The position numbers and the translations under genes are program-made. The notes beneath the pieces were generated by a model. The model ran no database searches. It saw nothing but the letters and a program-made list of their open reading frames with translations, and was not told where the DNA came from. From assembly GCA_039029355.1 (NCBI GenBank), contig JBCCGI010000085.1:1-36910 (forward strand): a stretch of DNA of 36,910 nucleotides, in the 5' to 3' direction. This DNA is from JBCCGI01 sp039029355. GTDB lineage: Bacteria; Planctomycetota; UBA1135; GCA-002686595. This document shows positions 26,841-34,073 of the stretch, in pieces. Numbering within the stretch: the first letter of the stretch is position 1; each line of letters begins with the position of its first letter.

Positions 26841-27623
26841 CTACCTGAGCTCGAACTCGGAGTCGACGGAGTGCCAGCGCCCGCCTTCGAACCACTGAAT
26901 CGTGAGCAGGAGACTCTCACCGCTAGGCAGGCTATCCAGGTCCGCTTGCAGCTCTTCGGTGACGTGCAGGCGTGCGTCGTGCCTGGGCTCCACGACCCGA
27001 GCGCTGTGCTCGAGGAGCGTGGTCCCGGCTTCGCCGATCACGGTGACCGTGAACCGACGGTCGTGCAGGCGGCTCGGAATCCACACGTCGAGCCCGAGGT
27101 CACTCACGAGCCCGCCGTCTTCGGGCCAGTGGATGCGCACCTCGTCCTCGACCGTCGCGCCGCGCTCCACCGGGGGCGGCGCCGGCGCGGAGACGAGCGG
27201 CGGCTCGACTCCGCCGCGCGCGGCCCACGGCCAGGTCAGCAGCAGCAGGCCGGCCGCCGCCGCGGTGGTGAGCAGCGTGACCGCCGTGCCGCGCCGGGCG
27301 CGCGGCGGCTGGGGGGCCGGTATCGCGCTCCGGCCGCCGGCGGGCCGGGCGCGCAGCACGCGCAGGAGCTCGTTCCAGTCGGCCGCCGCGAAGAGCGGTT
27401 GGACGCGCTCGAGCACCCGCGCCCGTGCCTGGGCCCTCACTTCGGCAAGCTCGGCTGCTTCGAGGTCGAGCAGGGCCGCGAGCGTAGCGGAGTCGGCCTC
27501 GCCGCCCTCTCGCAGGTCGGCCAGCACCGCGTCGCGCTGTTCTTCCGGTAGCTCCTCCACCGCCTCGGCCACGGCGCGCTCGAGCACGCGCTGCAGGAGA
27601 TCGGCTCGGTCGGTGCTACTCAT
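26841..27623 (-). CDS. Single-pass membrane protein, possible anti-sigma factor
   Basis: 260 aa. ATG 27623 overlaps the sigma gene's stop by eight bases. Residues 1-95 are helical, acidic and cytoplasmic by prediction (AVAEAVEELPEEQRDAVLADL, LDLEAAELAEVRAQARARVLERV). One transmembrane segment lies at about 112-134 (TAVTLLTTAAAAGLLLLTW), followed by a Pro-rich linker and a beta-rich domain to the end, presumably outside the cytoplasm. This topology and the position right behind a sigma gene are those of a membrane anti-sigma factor. No zinc anti-sigma (HxxxCxxC) motif is present. It lies directly between the sigma factor and the CHAT protease. Confidence 0.8.
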   Translation of the reverse strand: MSSTDRADLLQRVLERAVAEAVEELPEEQRDAVLADLREGGEADSATLAALLDLEAAELAEVRAQARARVLERVQPLFAAADWNELLRVLRARPAGGRSAIPAPQPPRARRGTAVTLLTTAAAAGLLLLTWPWAARGGVEPPLVSAPAPPPVERGATVEDEVRIHWPEDGGLVSDLGLDVWIPSRLHDRRFTVTVIGEAGTTLLEHSARVVEPRHDARLHVTEELQADLDSLPSGESLLLTIQWFEGGRWHSVDSEFELR

Positions 27624-28896
27624 CCCTCGTCTCTCCTTGCTGGGGGCGCGTGGCCCGGGGAGTGCGCTGGAGCTCGGGCAGGAGGCTCTCGAAGCACCAG
27701 TGCAGGACCGCCGCGGCGCGGCGCGACTTGGCGGACAGGGAGCGCCGGCGCCGCTCCGAGAAGGTGGAGAGGCAGAGACGCACCAGCTCGGGGCGCTCGC
27801 GCACGAGCGACTCGCGCACGAGCCGCTGGCCCACCCTCGCGCTGTGCATGAGGTCGCCCCGCGGCGCGCGGCCGTCGGCGTCGTGGATCCAGCGATGCAG
27901 CGCGCGCCGCGGTTCGTCCTGAAGCCCCTCGATCCGCCGTTCCACGGCGCGCGCGAGCTCCCGCTTCAGCTCGGCGCGCGCGCGTCGCGCGACGAGCCAG
28001 ACCAGGCGCTGGTCCGCGCGCTCGCGCGCCGAGCGTGCGTTGCTCTGGTGGATCGAGCGGCTGCTGAGCGGCGCGAGGTCGAGCCGCCAGCGCGGGCCGA
28101 GGAGCTTGTGCAGCCGCCCGGCCACGCGGTGGATGCGAAGGGTGTAGGCGCCCTCGCTCAGCCCCAGCCGCGCCGCGACGACGGCGTGGGGCTCGTCGGC
28201 GGCGAGGTGCATCTCCAGGACCTCGCGCTGCGTCGGCCGCAGCCGGTTCCGTCCGCGGTCGAGCGCGTCGCAGAGGTCGTGCCAGAGCCGGTCGCCGCGG
28301 CGGGCGGACTCGGCCTCGAGGAGCGCGGCCAGCGGAGAGGGCGCGCCCTCGTGCGTGTCGAGCGTGTCCTCGCCGTCCTCGGACTCGGCGATGCGGCCGT
28401 AGTCACGCCGCACGCGGTCGCGCACCCGGTTGTTCGCCATCGTGTACAGGAGCCGCGCGGCCTCCCGGTCGGGCTTGGACGCGTAGGCGGGGCGCATGAG
28501 GAAGTCGACGAGCGTGTCCTCGACCAGCTCGTCCGCCTCTGCCGGACACAGCCCGAGCCGTCGCACCGCGTGGGCGGCGAGGACCGGACGCCAGCGCAGG
28601 TAGCGCTGCTCGACGCACACCTCGGCGTAGGTGCGGCGCAGCTGAAAGCTCAGCTCGGCCTCGAGCTCCCCTCCGGGCTCCGCTGGGGGCCGCGCCTCGA
28701 CCAGTGGCGCGAGGCGGCGCAGCTCGTCGCCGGATCCCGGCGTTCTAAGACGTGTAAGGAGGAGCTCGATCGTACGCACCGCGAGCTGCTCCTCGGGCTC
28801 GGCGGCGGTTCGGATCTGACGGAGCATCCAGGAACGCCACGCGCGTTGGTGCTTTTCCGACCCGAGGGAGAGGGAGGAAAGTCGAAATTGCCGCAT
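27616..28896 (-). CDS. ECF-like sigma factor with C-terminal extension
   Basis: 426 aa from ATG 28896 (MRQFRLSSLSLGSEK). Later starts (ATG 28827) are possible; longer ones run into the divergent promoter. Region 2 is at about 98-166 (LVEDTLVDFLMRPAY, ARLLYTMANNRVRDRVRRDYG) and region 4 at about 217-266 (LRPTQREVLEMHLAADEPHAVVAARLGLSEG, an ECF-style helix-turn-helix). Unusually, about 155 further residues follow (271-426), basic and helical (RAELKRELARAVERR, STFSERRRRSLSAKSRR). ECF factors of Planctomycetes often carry such C-terminal extensions, thought to take part in control. No Shine-Dalgarno is obvious. Confidence 0.88.
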   Translation of the reverse strand: MRQFRLSSLSLGSEKHQRAWRSWMLRQIRTAAEPEEQLAVRTIELLLTRLRTPGSGDELRRLAPLVEARPPAEPGGELEAELSFQLRRTYAEVCVEQRYLRWRPVLAAHAVRRLGLCPAEADELVEDTLVDFLMRPAYASKPDREAARLLYTMANNRVRDRVRRDYGRIAESEDGEDTLDTHEGAPSPLAALLEAESARRGDRLWHDLCDALDRGRNRLRPTQREVLEMHLAADEPHAVVAARLGLSEGAYTLRIHRVAGRLHKLLGPRWRLDLAPLSSRSIHQSNARSARERADQRLVWLVARRARAELKRELARAVERRIEGLQDEPRRALHRWIHDADGRAPRGDLMHSARVGQRLVRESLVRERPELVRLCLSTFSERRRRSLSAKSRRAAAVLHWCFESLLPELQRTPRATRPQQGETRDE

Positions 28897-29136
28897 GAGC
28901 GAAATCGGAACGACGAGGATCACCCGGAAGGAACGGGCGACGGGCGACGTTCCTTCGCTTGCGAGACAAAAAAGCGCTTCTCTCGAACGAGCTGCTGCGG
29001 CCGGCGGTTGCCGTCGAGGGCCGGAGCGCTTCTCATGTAGGGCGGATGCGCCGGGACCGTTGTTCCCCACCCGCCGGCCGATTCGGGTTTGCCCTTAGGC
29101 ACCGGCCCAGTGCGCAGCCCGAGGAGAGCCTTAGGA
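28897..29136. promoter_or_regulatory. Divergent promoter region
   Basis: 240 bases between the leftward sigma operon and the rightward exported protein. It has a lower-GC stretch with A6 and AAAAAAGCGCTT near 28969-28980 and a Shine-Dalgarno for the plus-strand gene (GAGGAG at 29121-29126). Promoters for both sides should lie here but cannot be assigned. Confidence 0.35.
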
Positions 29137-30402
29137 ATGAAACTCCCCCTTCGGCCGCTGGCCTTCGCTTGCGCACTCGCCTGCGCGGCACTGCCCGTGA
29201 GCTCCCAGGTGAACTCCAACAACAGCCCGTTTAACAACGGTGGAGATGTGATCTTTTTCTACAGCTCCCCGAGCTCGGGGTTCAGCAGCACCGCCTTTCC
29301 GCCGGACCTATCCGGCGATCTGTATTGGCGCGTTCATACCGGCCAGGCATTCATGGCGGACGTCGATCCGGGTCGGGGCGAGGTGATGGAGATCGACGGC
29401 TACTACGAGTCGCTCTACGACACCGACTGGAGCACGACGCCGAGCTTCTACATCCGCAGCCATGGCCCCGCTTGGTTCGACGCGGTCGACGACGTGTATG
29501 AGCCGGCGTTCTTTCAGCTAGGGCTCACGACCGAGAGCATTGTGATGATCGGCTCATCGGGCTTCGGCAACCCGTGTACGGTCGCGCCTTCGCTGTGCTC
29601 ACCATCGGGGGGAACCTGCCCTCCTCCCGGACTCGTGAACGGCTATCTGGTCGATCTCGCCTTCGGCTCCACGCCTGGCACCGGGATCGTCCTGCCGGCC
29701 GACGGAACGCCGGCCTCGGACATGGCCTCCACCTGGTTCGTGCACGGAGGGATGACGGCGTCTGGCGGGGCATGTGGCTTGGGCGATTACGACCTCCAGG
29801 ACGCCCATTCGACCGATGAATCCCAGGTAAGCCTGATGGGCGGCGGCTCCAACCCCTTCGGGGGGAGCCAGCTCGCAGGTTTGGGCCCGATGCCCGAGCT
29901 CGTCAGCTCGATGGCGGAGGGGCACGTGACGTGGCGCGGGAACATCGTGCAGCCGGTTGCCGATTCCGGAGCCGGCGTCGAGGTTGGCAACTTGGGCGGA
30001 GGCGCGATGAACGGACGTCAGCTCAGCTTGACGCCCCTTTCCGATGGGGGAGCACCCACCCTTGGAGTGGAGCTTCGTGACCTTGCCGGCACCTTGACCC
30101 CCAGCCTAGCGGTCTGCGCCGCATCGCTCTCGCCAATCAACCTCCCCGGCGTGTCGGCGCTGGGAGGCAATCTGCTCATTCAGCCGGACCCGGTCTTCGA
30201 TGCCTCGTCCTTGGTCTGGCAAGGACCCGTGGCGCAGCTGGCTCTCGGCTTCACGCTCGAGGGCGGCTTTGTCGGAGTCCAGGTCCCCGTGCCTTCCGAG
30301 GTTCCAGTTGGTGGGTACTACTACCTGCAGGGCGCCACCGTCTGTATGAGCACGTTCGCGATCAACTCCTCCAACCGCATCTGCGTCTGCGTGACCCCCT
30401 AG
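29137..30402 (+). CDS. Exported protein of unknown function
   Basis: 421 aa. ATG 29137 (MKLPLRPLAFACALACAALP) follows GAGGAG by ten bases. Signal peptide of about 23 residues, cleavage before QVNSNNSPF. The mature protein is Gly/Ser/Asn-rich and probably beta-folded (DVIFFYSSPSSGFSST, VHTGQAFMADVDPGRGEVMEID), with a paired Cys at the end (RICVCVTP). No known family. Codon choice is less GC-biased than in the neighbours (many CTG/GGC but also GGA, GTG, TAT). It lies head-to-head with the sigma/CHAT operon and could be one of its targets; that is inference. Confidence 0.78.
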   Translation: MKLPLRPLAFACALACAALPVSSQVNSNNSPFNNGGDVIFFYSSPSSGFSSTAFPPDLSGDLYWRVHTGQAFMADVDPGRGEVMEIDGYYESLYDTDWSTTPSFYIRSHGPAWFDAVDDVYEPAFFQLGLTTESIVMIGSSGFGNPCTVAPSLCSPSGGTCPPPGLVNGYLVDLAFGSTPGTGIVLPADGTPASDMASTWFVHGGMTASGGACGLGDYDLQDAHSTDESQVSLMGGGSNPFGGSQLAGLGPMPELVSSMAEGHVTWRGNIVQPVADSGAGVEVGNLGGGAMNGRQLSLTPLSDGGAPTLGVELRDLAGTLTPSLAVCAASLSPINLPGVSALGGNLLIQPDPVFDASSLVWQGPVAQLALGFTLEGGFVGVQVPVPSEVPVGGYYYLQGATVCMSTFAINSSNRICVCVTP

Positions 30403-30405
30403 CCC

Positions 30406-30445
30406 AAAAAAAGAAGGAGGGCATGGACCGTGCCCATGCCCTCCT
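30406..30445 (-). terminator. Intrinsic terminator of the riboswitch RNA (leftward)
   Basis: AGGAGGGCATGG (30415-30426) pairs perfectly with CCATGCCCTCCT (30434-30445) across a 7-base loop. On the minus strand the hairpin is followed by TTCTTTTTTT, so it stops leftward transcripts. On the plus strand the T-run is missing. Confidence 0.85.
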
Positions 30446-30939
30446 GTCCCACTCGAGGCCCGCGCAGCGCGCGGACCCTTGACCGCGGTGCCGTTTAGGT
30501 CGAAACCATGGCACTCCCCATCGCGATCCTCTCTGTCCCCTTAGAGAACTCGAGTAGGAAAGGCAGCCGTAGCGCGGGTCCCCATCCGCGAGACGGTGCC
30601 GTCTCTCCTCCTTCGGAGCGCTGCGCGAGCTGGTCCCCACCGATCGCGCAACGCTGCCTTCCTCTCCCCCCGCGGGCCGCGAGGGCGCCCGGGTGGATGC
30701 GGTCGTTTCGCCTGGCACTCGTCGTGCGCTGGGCTCCGTTTCCTTCTATCCGCTGCATGGCGTTCGTGGGCTCGGTGACCGCCGCGGAAGATGGAACACC
30801 TGCTCCGGACCCCGAAGGACCCGGAGCAGGGCGGATGGGAAGAAACATGGCCTTCTCATCCAGGTCGTCCAATCTCCGAAGCGGGACCGAAGTCCCGGTT
30901 GCCCCTCGGATGACGTCCTGGATCAGGAGCGACGACGTT

Positions 30940-31017
30940 CGGCGGCTCGGCTACCCGCATGGGGTCCGTGGCTTTGCGTCCCAGCCTCGCAGCTGGTTTG
31001 CCTTTGTCGCGTCACCG
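30940..31017 (-). promoter_or_regulatory. Cyclic di-GMP-I (GEMM-I) riboswitch aptamer
   Basis: The minus strand reads GACGCGACAAAGGCAAACC, a short hairpin, GGGACGCAAAGCCACGG, then GGGTAGCCGAGCCGCCG. GGCAAACC, CTGGGACGCAAAGCC and GGGTAGCC are the diagnostic blocks of GEMM-I aptamers; the tetraloop and its receptor hairpin are both present. Terminal pairing is CGGTG (31017-31013) with CGCCG. The residue matching G20 of the V. cholerae Vc2 aptamer is G, so c-di-GMP rather than cGAMP is the expected ligand (an alignment by eye). Confidence 0.92.
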
Positions 31018-31025
31018 TTGGGAGC

Positions 31026-31225
31026 GCGGAACAATACCTGGGATATCGCAAAGGGCAAATCGGCCCCGTCGATAGCTGTTGCTGCGCTTCTAAGTTGCTT
31101 CCTGAGGGGCGCTTATGCGCTGCGGAAATGCACTCCCCGGGAGGCTCCCTAGAAGCTCTTTCCGCACTGCCCGGCCTGTCCCAGCCCGAGGTCCGCCCGG
31201 CCGCGAGCTTGTGAGGGCTTCCGGC
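31026..31225. other. Spacer between kdsA and the riboswitch RNA
   Basis: About 200 bases with no gene. Holds a GCGC-ATAA-GCGC palindrome and a 9-base GGGGAGTGC (31138-31130) that recurs inside the RNA at 30519-30511. There is no clear kdsA terminator, so read-through into the riboswitch is possible. Confidence 0.4.
31031..31058 (-). promoter_or_regulatory. Promoter for the riboswitch RNA (candidate)
   Basis: On the minus strand TTGCCC (31058-31053), a 16-base spacer and TATTGT (31036-31031). The predicted start is a few bases before the aptamer. Confidence 0.5.
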
Positions 31226-32050
31226 CTAGCCGCGTACCGCGCGGTGCACCGCCAGCACGCCGTCGAGGATGCCCCCGAAGTCGTCCAGGCGCACCATGTT
31301 CGGCCCGTCCGAGGGCGCGGCTTCGGGGTCCGGGTGCACCTCGAAGAAGAGTCCGTCGACCCGGCCGGTCGCCACCGCGGCCCGCGCGAGGTCCGGCACC
31401 AGGCGGCGATCGCCGCCGGTCCGCCCGTCGGTGCCGCCGGGGCGTTGGACCGAGTGCGTGGCGTCGAAGACCACCGGCTTGGCGGCCAGGTCGAGGTCGG
31501 CGAAGCCGCTCATGTCGACGACCAGGCGGCCGTAGCCGAAGGTCGTGCCGCGCTCGGTCACCAGGACGTTCGGGTTCCCGGCGCCTTCGCACTTGGCGAC
31601 CACGTTCTTCATGTCCCAGGGCGCGAGGAACTGGCCCTTCTTCACATTGACCGCGCGGCCGGTCTCGCAGGCCGCGAGGATCAGGTCGGTCTGGCGGCAT
31701 AGGAAGGCGGGGATCTGGAGCAGGTCGGCGACCTCCGCCACCGCGGCGCACTGATCCGGCAGGTGGACGTCGGTCACGATGGGGACGTCGAGCGCCGCCT
31801 TGACCTCGGCCAAGAGCTCGAGGCCGTGCTCCATGCCGGGGCCGCGGGCCGAGCCGAGGCTGGTGCGGTTGGCCTTGTCGAAGCTGGCCTTGAAGACGAG
31901 CGGCACGCCGCGCTCTCCCGCTAGCTCGGCCAACCGTCGGGCGGTGGACAGGATCAGCTCGCGGCCCTCGAGCACGCAGGGACCGGCGAGGAGAAACAGC
32001 TCCCCGCCCCCGAGCCGGCGACCGGCGACTTGCACGCTGGGACGATCCAT
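31226..32050 (-). CDS. kdsA: 3-deoxy-8-phosphooctulonate synthase (Kdo-8-P synthase)
   Basis: 274 aa, typical length. ATG 32050. Core motifs: FLLAGPCVLEG (20-30), VFKASFDKANRTS (52-64), the RGPGMEHGL loop, IVTDVH, LQIPAFLCRQTDL and VNVKKGQFLAPWDMKN. Cys in AGPC, with later His in DATHSV, Glu in FFEVHPDP and Asp in APSDGPN, marks the metal-dependent class (the E. coli metal-free enzyme has Asn instead of this Cys). It joins PEP and arabinose-5-phosphate to make Kdo-8-phosphate for the LPS core. It starts 18 bases after the lipid kinase stop. A TACAAT lies 7 bases upstream, allowing a nearly leaderless start. Confidence 0.96.
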   Translation of the reverse strand: MDRPSVQVAGRRLGGGELFLLAGPCVLEGRELILSTARRLAELAGERGVPLVFKASFDKANRTSLGSARGPGMEHGLELLAEVKAALDVPIVTDVHLPDQCAAVAEVADLLQIPAFLCRQTDLILAACETGRAVNVKKGQFLAPWDMKNVVAKCEGAGNPNVLVTERGTTFGYGRLVVDMSGFADLDLAAKPVVFDATHSVQRPGGTDGRTGGDRRLVPDLARAAVATGRVDGLFFEVHPDPEAAPSDGPNMVRLDDFGGILDGVLAVHRAVRG

Positions 32051-32068
32051 CGCTTGGATTGTAGCCCC

Positions 32069-32986
32069 TCAGGGCGCGAGGATCCGGTACTGGGTCGTCG
32101 CGACCTCGACCTCGACCGGCGTCGTGCCGCCGAAGTCGCCGTCGACCTGGAACGGGACCTCTTCGTCCGAGCGAACCTCGACGCGGCGCGCCCGCCGCAT
32201 CGCGACCGGGCCCCCGGGTAGCTTCCCCACCAGCCCGCGGGCGAAGCCCCGCACGACCTCCGGGAGGCTGCCGGTCCGGAAGAGGTAGACCTCGAGCTGG
32301 CCGTCGTCGAGCCGGGCGTCCTGGGACAGGCGCAGCACGCCGCCGTAGCCGACGGTGTTGCTGACGATGACGAGCCCGTACTCGGCGTCGAGCTCCTCGC
32401 CGTCGACCGCCACCCGCAGGCGTGGCGGGCGGTAGCTGCGCAGCGCGTGGTAGAAGGCTCCAACGTAGCTCGACTTGCGGATCGGCCCGCGGCGGCGGCG
32501 CTCCATCTCCTGGACCGTCAGCGCGTCGAGCCCGACGCCGGTCACGAAGATCGAGAGCTTCCCGTTGACGGAGGCCACGTCGAGCGCGCGCGCTCTCTGC
32601 CCCGCGACGATCTCCAACGCGTGGTGGACGTCGCGCGGGAGGCCCAGCTCGTTCGCCACGACGTTCGCCGTCCCGAACGGGATCGACGCGACGGCGATGC
32701 CCGGGTCGCGCAGCCCCTCGAGCACCTCGCGCAGCGTCCCGTCGCCGCCGACCGCGCAGACGAGGTCGGTGTCGTCGTCCAGCTCCCGCAGCAGGCGCAC
32801 GCCGTCGCGGCGCGCCTGGGTCAGGTAGACCTCGGCCGGGATGCCCATGCGGTTCAGGCCTTCCGACAGCTCGTGCGCGGCGCGCGCCGCCTTGCCGCGT
32901 CCCGAGATCGGGTTGGCGAGCACCAGCGCGCGGTGGAACGGGCCGGTCGCGGCGTAGGCCGGCGGGGGCGGGGAGGCGGAGGCCAT
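32069..32986 (-). CDS. Diacylglycerol kinase-family lipid kinase (YegS/DagK-like)
   Basis: 305 aa. ATG 32986 (MASASPPPPAYAATGPFHR). The DAGK catalytic domain is complete: ALVLANPISGRGKA near 20-33, then AVGGDGTLREVLEGL with the GGDGT ATP/Mg loop (about 85-99), PFGTANVVANELGL, a glycine-rich second lobe with LDVASVNGK, and QVDGDFGG near the end. Such enzymes phosphorylate diacylglycerol, sphingosine-like lipids or phosphatidylglycerol in lipid recycling. Substrate cannot be told from sequence. It precedes kdsA in a likely operon. A TATCCT (-10 type) is nine bases before the ATG, with no Shine-Dalgarno. Confidence 0.92.
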   Translation of the reverse strand: MASASPPPPAYAATGPFHRALVLANPISGRGKAARAAHELSEGLNRMGIPAEVYLTQARRDGVRLLRELDDDTDLVCAVGGDGTLREVLEGLRDPGIAVASIPFGTANVVANELGLPRDVHHALEIVAGQRARALDVASVNGKLSIFVTGVGLDALTVQEMERRRRGPIRKSSYVGAFYHALRSYRPPRLRVAVDGEELDAEYGLVIVSNTVGYGGVLRLSQDARLDDGQLEVYLFRTGSLPEVVRGFARGLVGKLPGGPVAMRRARRVEVRSDEEVPFQVDGDFGGTTPVEVEVATTQYRILAP

Positions 32987-33078
32987 GTGGGCAACAGGAT
33001 AGCGAGGCGCGGCCCAAAGGCCGTCTCCGGCCCGATCTCGGCTGCGACTCGCGGATCGCGAAGACTCGGACGGGCTCC

Positions 33079-33084
33079 TAGACT
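33079..33084 (+). promoter_or_regulatory. Candidate -10 element TAGACT
   Basis: TAGACT ends eight bases before the GTG at 33093. That spacing implies a transcript with almost no leader. No Shine-Dalgarno is visible and the -35 is unclear. Confidence 0.4.
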
Positions 33085-33092
33085 CACGGGTC

Positions 33093-34001
33093 GTGAGCCC
33101 CGCCGATGAGCGCACCGTCTTGATCCTGGGAGCCAGCGGCTTCCTGGGAGCGCACCTGGTCCCCGCGGCCGCGGCCGCCTTCGGGACGGTCGTGGCGGTC
33201 TCGCGGCGCCCCGAGCTGCGTCCGTGGCGCGAGCGCGACGCCGCCGGCGTTTGCGAGCGGGCCGTCGACCTGGCCGCCGACGGAGCGGTGTCCGCGCTCC
33301 TGGCCGAGCACCGGCCGCGGGCGGTCGTGCTCGCCGCCGCGCTGGCGCGGGTGGGGGACTGCGAGCGCGATCCCGAGCTCGCCCAGCGCCTGAACGCGGC
33401 TCTCCCGGCCGAGGCGGCCGCGGGCTGTGCGCGCGGCGGTGCGCGGTTGATCTTCACCTCGACCGACCTCGTGTTCGGCGGCCGTCCGCCGCGCGCGAGC
33501 GGCTACCGCGAGGACGACGAGCCCGCTCCCGCGCACGCCTACGGGCGGACCAAGGCCGGCGGCGAGCGCGGCGTGCTCGCCGCCGGAGGCGAGGCGCTCG
33601 TGGCGCGGCTCCCGCTGCTCGTCGGCGACTCCGGCGGGCGCGGCCTTGGCGCGGGGGACCAGATCCTGGCCGCCGTCGCCGCCGGCCAGCGCCCGCGGCT
33701 CTTCACCGACGAGACGCGCACGCCGCTCGACGCCCGGGCGGCGGCCGAGGCGCTGGTCGAGCTCGCCGGTCGGAGCGAGCGCGGCCTCCTGCACGTGGCG
33801 GGACCGGAACGGTTGGACCGCCACGCCCTCGGCCTGCGCGTGCTGCGCCGCAGCGGGCTGAGCGAGGTCGAGGCCCGCGCGCGCGTCGAGCCCGTGCTGC
33901 AGGCCGACCTCGGGCTGCAAGACCGGCCCGCCGACGTGTCCCTCGACGCGGGCCGCGCCCGGGCTCTCCTGGCGACGCCGCTCCCCGCCCCCGGCGCTTG
34001 A
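33093..34001 (+). CDS. RmlD-like NAD(P)-dependent sugar reductase (SDR family)
   Basis: 302 aa from GTG 33093. N-terminal Rossmann motif GASGFLGAH (13-21), then AAALARVGDCERDP, the STDLVFGG strand (about 124-131) and the catalytic YGRTK (YxxxK, about 150-154). This order and length match the RmlD/dTDP-4-dehydrorhamnose reductase-like branch of extended short-chain dehydrogenases, which also contains the MAT2B-type regulators. Substrate is unknown. It is divergent from the lipid kinase and followed by valS after 72 bases, so co-transcription with valS is plausible. Confidence 0.88.
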   Translation: MSPADERTVLILGASGFLGAHLVPAAAAAFGTVVAVSRRPELRPWRERDAAGVCERAVDLAADGAVSALLAEHRPRAVVLAAALARVGDCERDPELAQRLNAALPAEAAAGCARGGARLIFTSTDLVFGGRPPRASGYREDDEPAPAHAYGRTKAGGERGVLAAGGEALVARLPLLVGDSGGRGLGAGDQILAAVAAGQRPRLFTDETRTPLDARAAAEALVELAGRSERGLLHVAGPERLDRHALGLRVLRRSGLSEVEARARVEPVLQADLGLQDRPADVSLDAGRARALLATPLPAPGA

Positions 34002-34073
34002 CCGTGGCCCGGACGCGGGTTGAAGTGTCCCGCCCTCCGCGGGCGCTCACCTTTCAAAGGACAGGATCCTCCA

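Larger units (their letters stand above)
30404..31024 (-). ncRNA. Structured non-coding RNA led by a c-di-GMP riboswitch
   Basis: About 620 nt from the promoter at 31058-31031 to the terminator at 30445-30406. After the aptamer the RNA folds into several strong hairpins. Stem 1: ATCCAGGACGTC (30923-30912) with GACGACCTGGAT (30869-30858), 11 of 12 paired, enclosing CGGGAC-UUCG-GUCCCG (30897-30882). Stem 2: CCTGCTCCGG (30830-30821) with CCGGAGCAGG (30808-30799), closed inside by CC-UUCG-GG. Stem 3: GGAAGGCAGC (30662-30653) with GCTGCCTTTCC (30567-30557) around GAGACG-GCAC-CGTCTC (30605-30590). Stem 4: GTGCC (30514-30510) with GGCAC (30492-30488) around GGT-UUCG-ACC. The only leftward ORFs (125 and 118 aa) have non-protein-like sequences. 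It matches no RNA class I know. Confidence 0.65.

Noticed and set aside
24045..27551. 1168-aa plus-strand ORF
   Set aside because: Antisense shadow of the CHAT and membrane-protein genes, produced by high GC; the sense strand has clear domains.
30481..30520. Possible tmRNA 5' end (GGGGAGT and GGTTTCGAC on the minus strand)
   Set aside because: Only about 115 nt remain before the terminator, no tag frame, T-arm or matching acceptor 3' strand was found, and GGTTTCGACC is explained as a UUCG hairpin.
30495..30872. 125-aa minus-strand ORF after the riboswitch (TTG start)
   Set aside because: The translated sequence has mixed, non-biased composition with no domain, no good start signal, and it crosses several strong hairpins. 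It looks like RNA, not protein.
30555..30935. RNase P RNA or group I intron
   Set aside because: No conserved GAGGAAAGTCC / ACAGAA core of RNase P and no P7 core of a group I intron could be located.
30508..31152. 214-aa plus-strand ORF over the riboswitch locus
   Set aside because: It is antisense to the aptamer and the folded RNA and has no protein-like features or ribosome-binding site.
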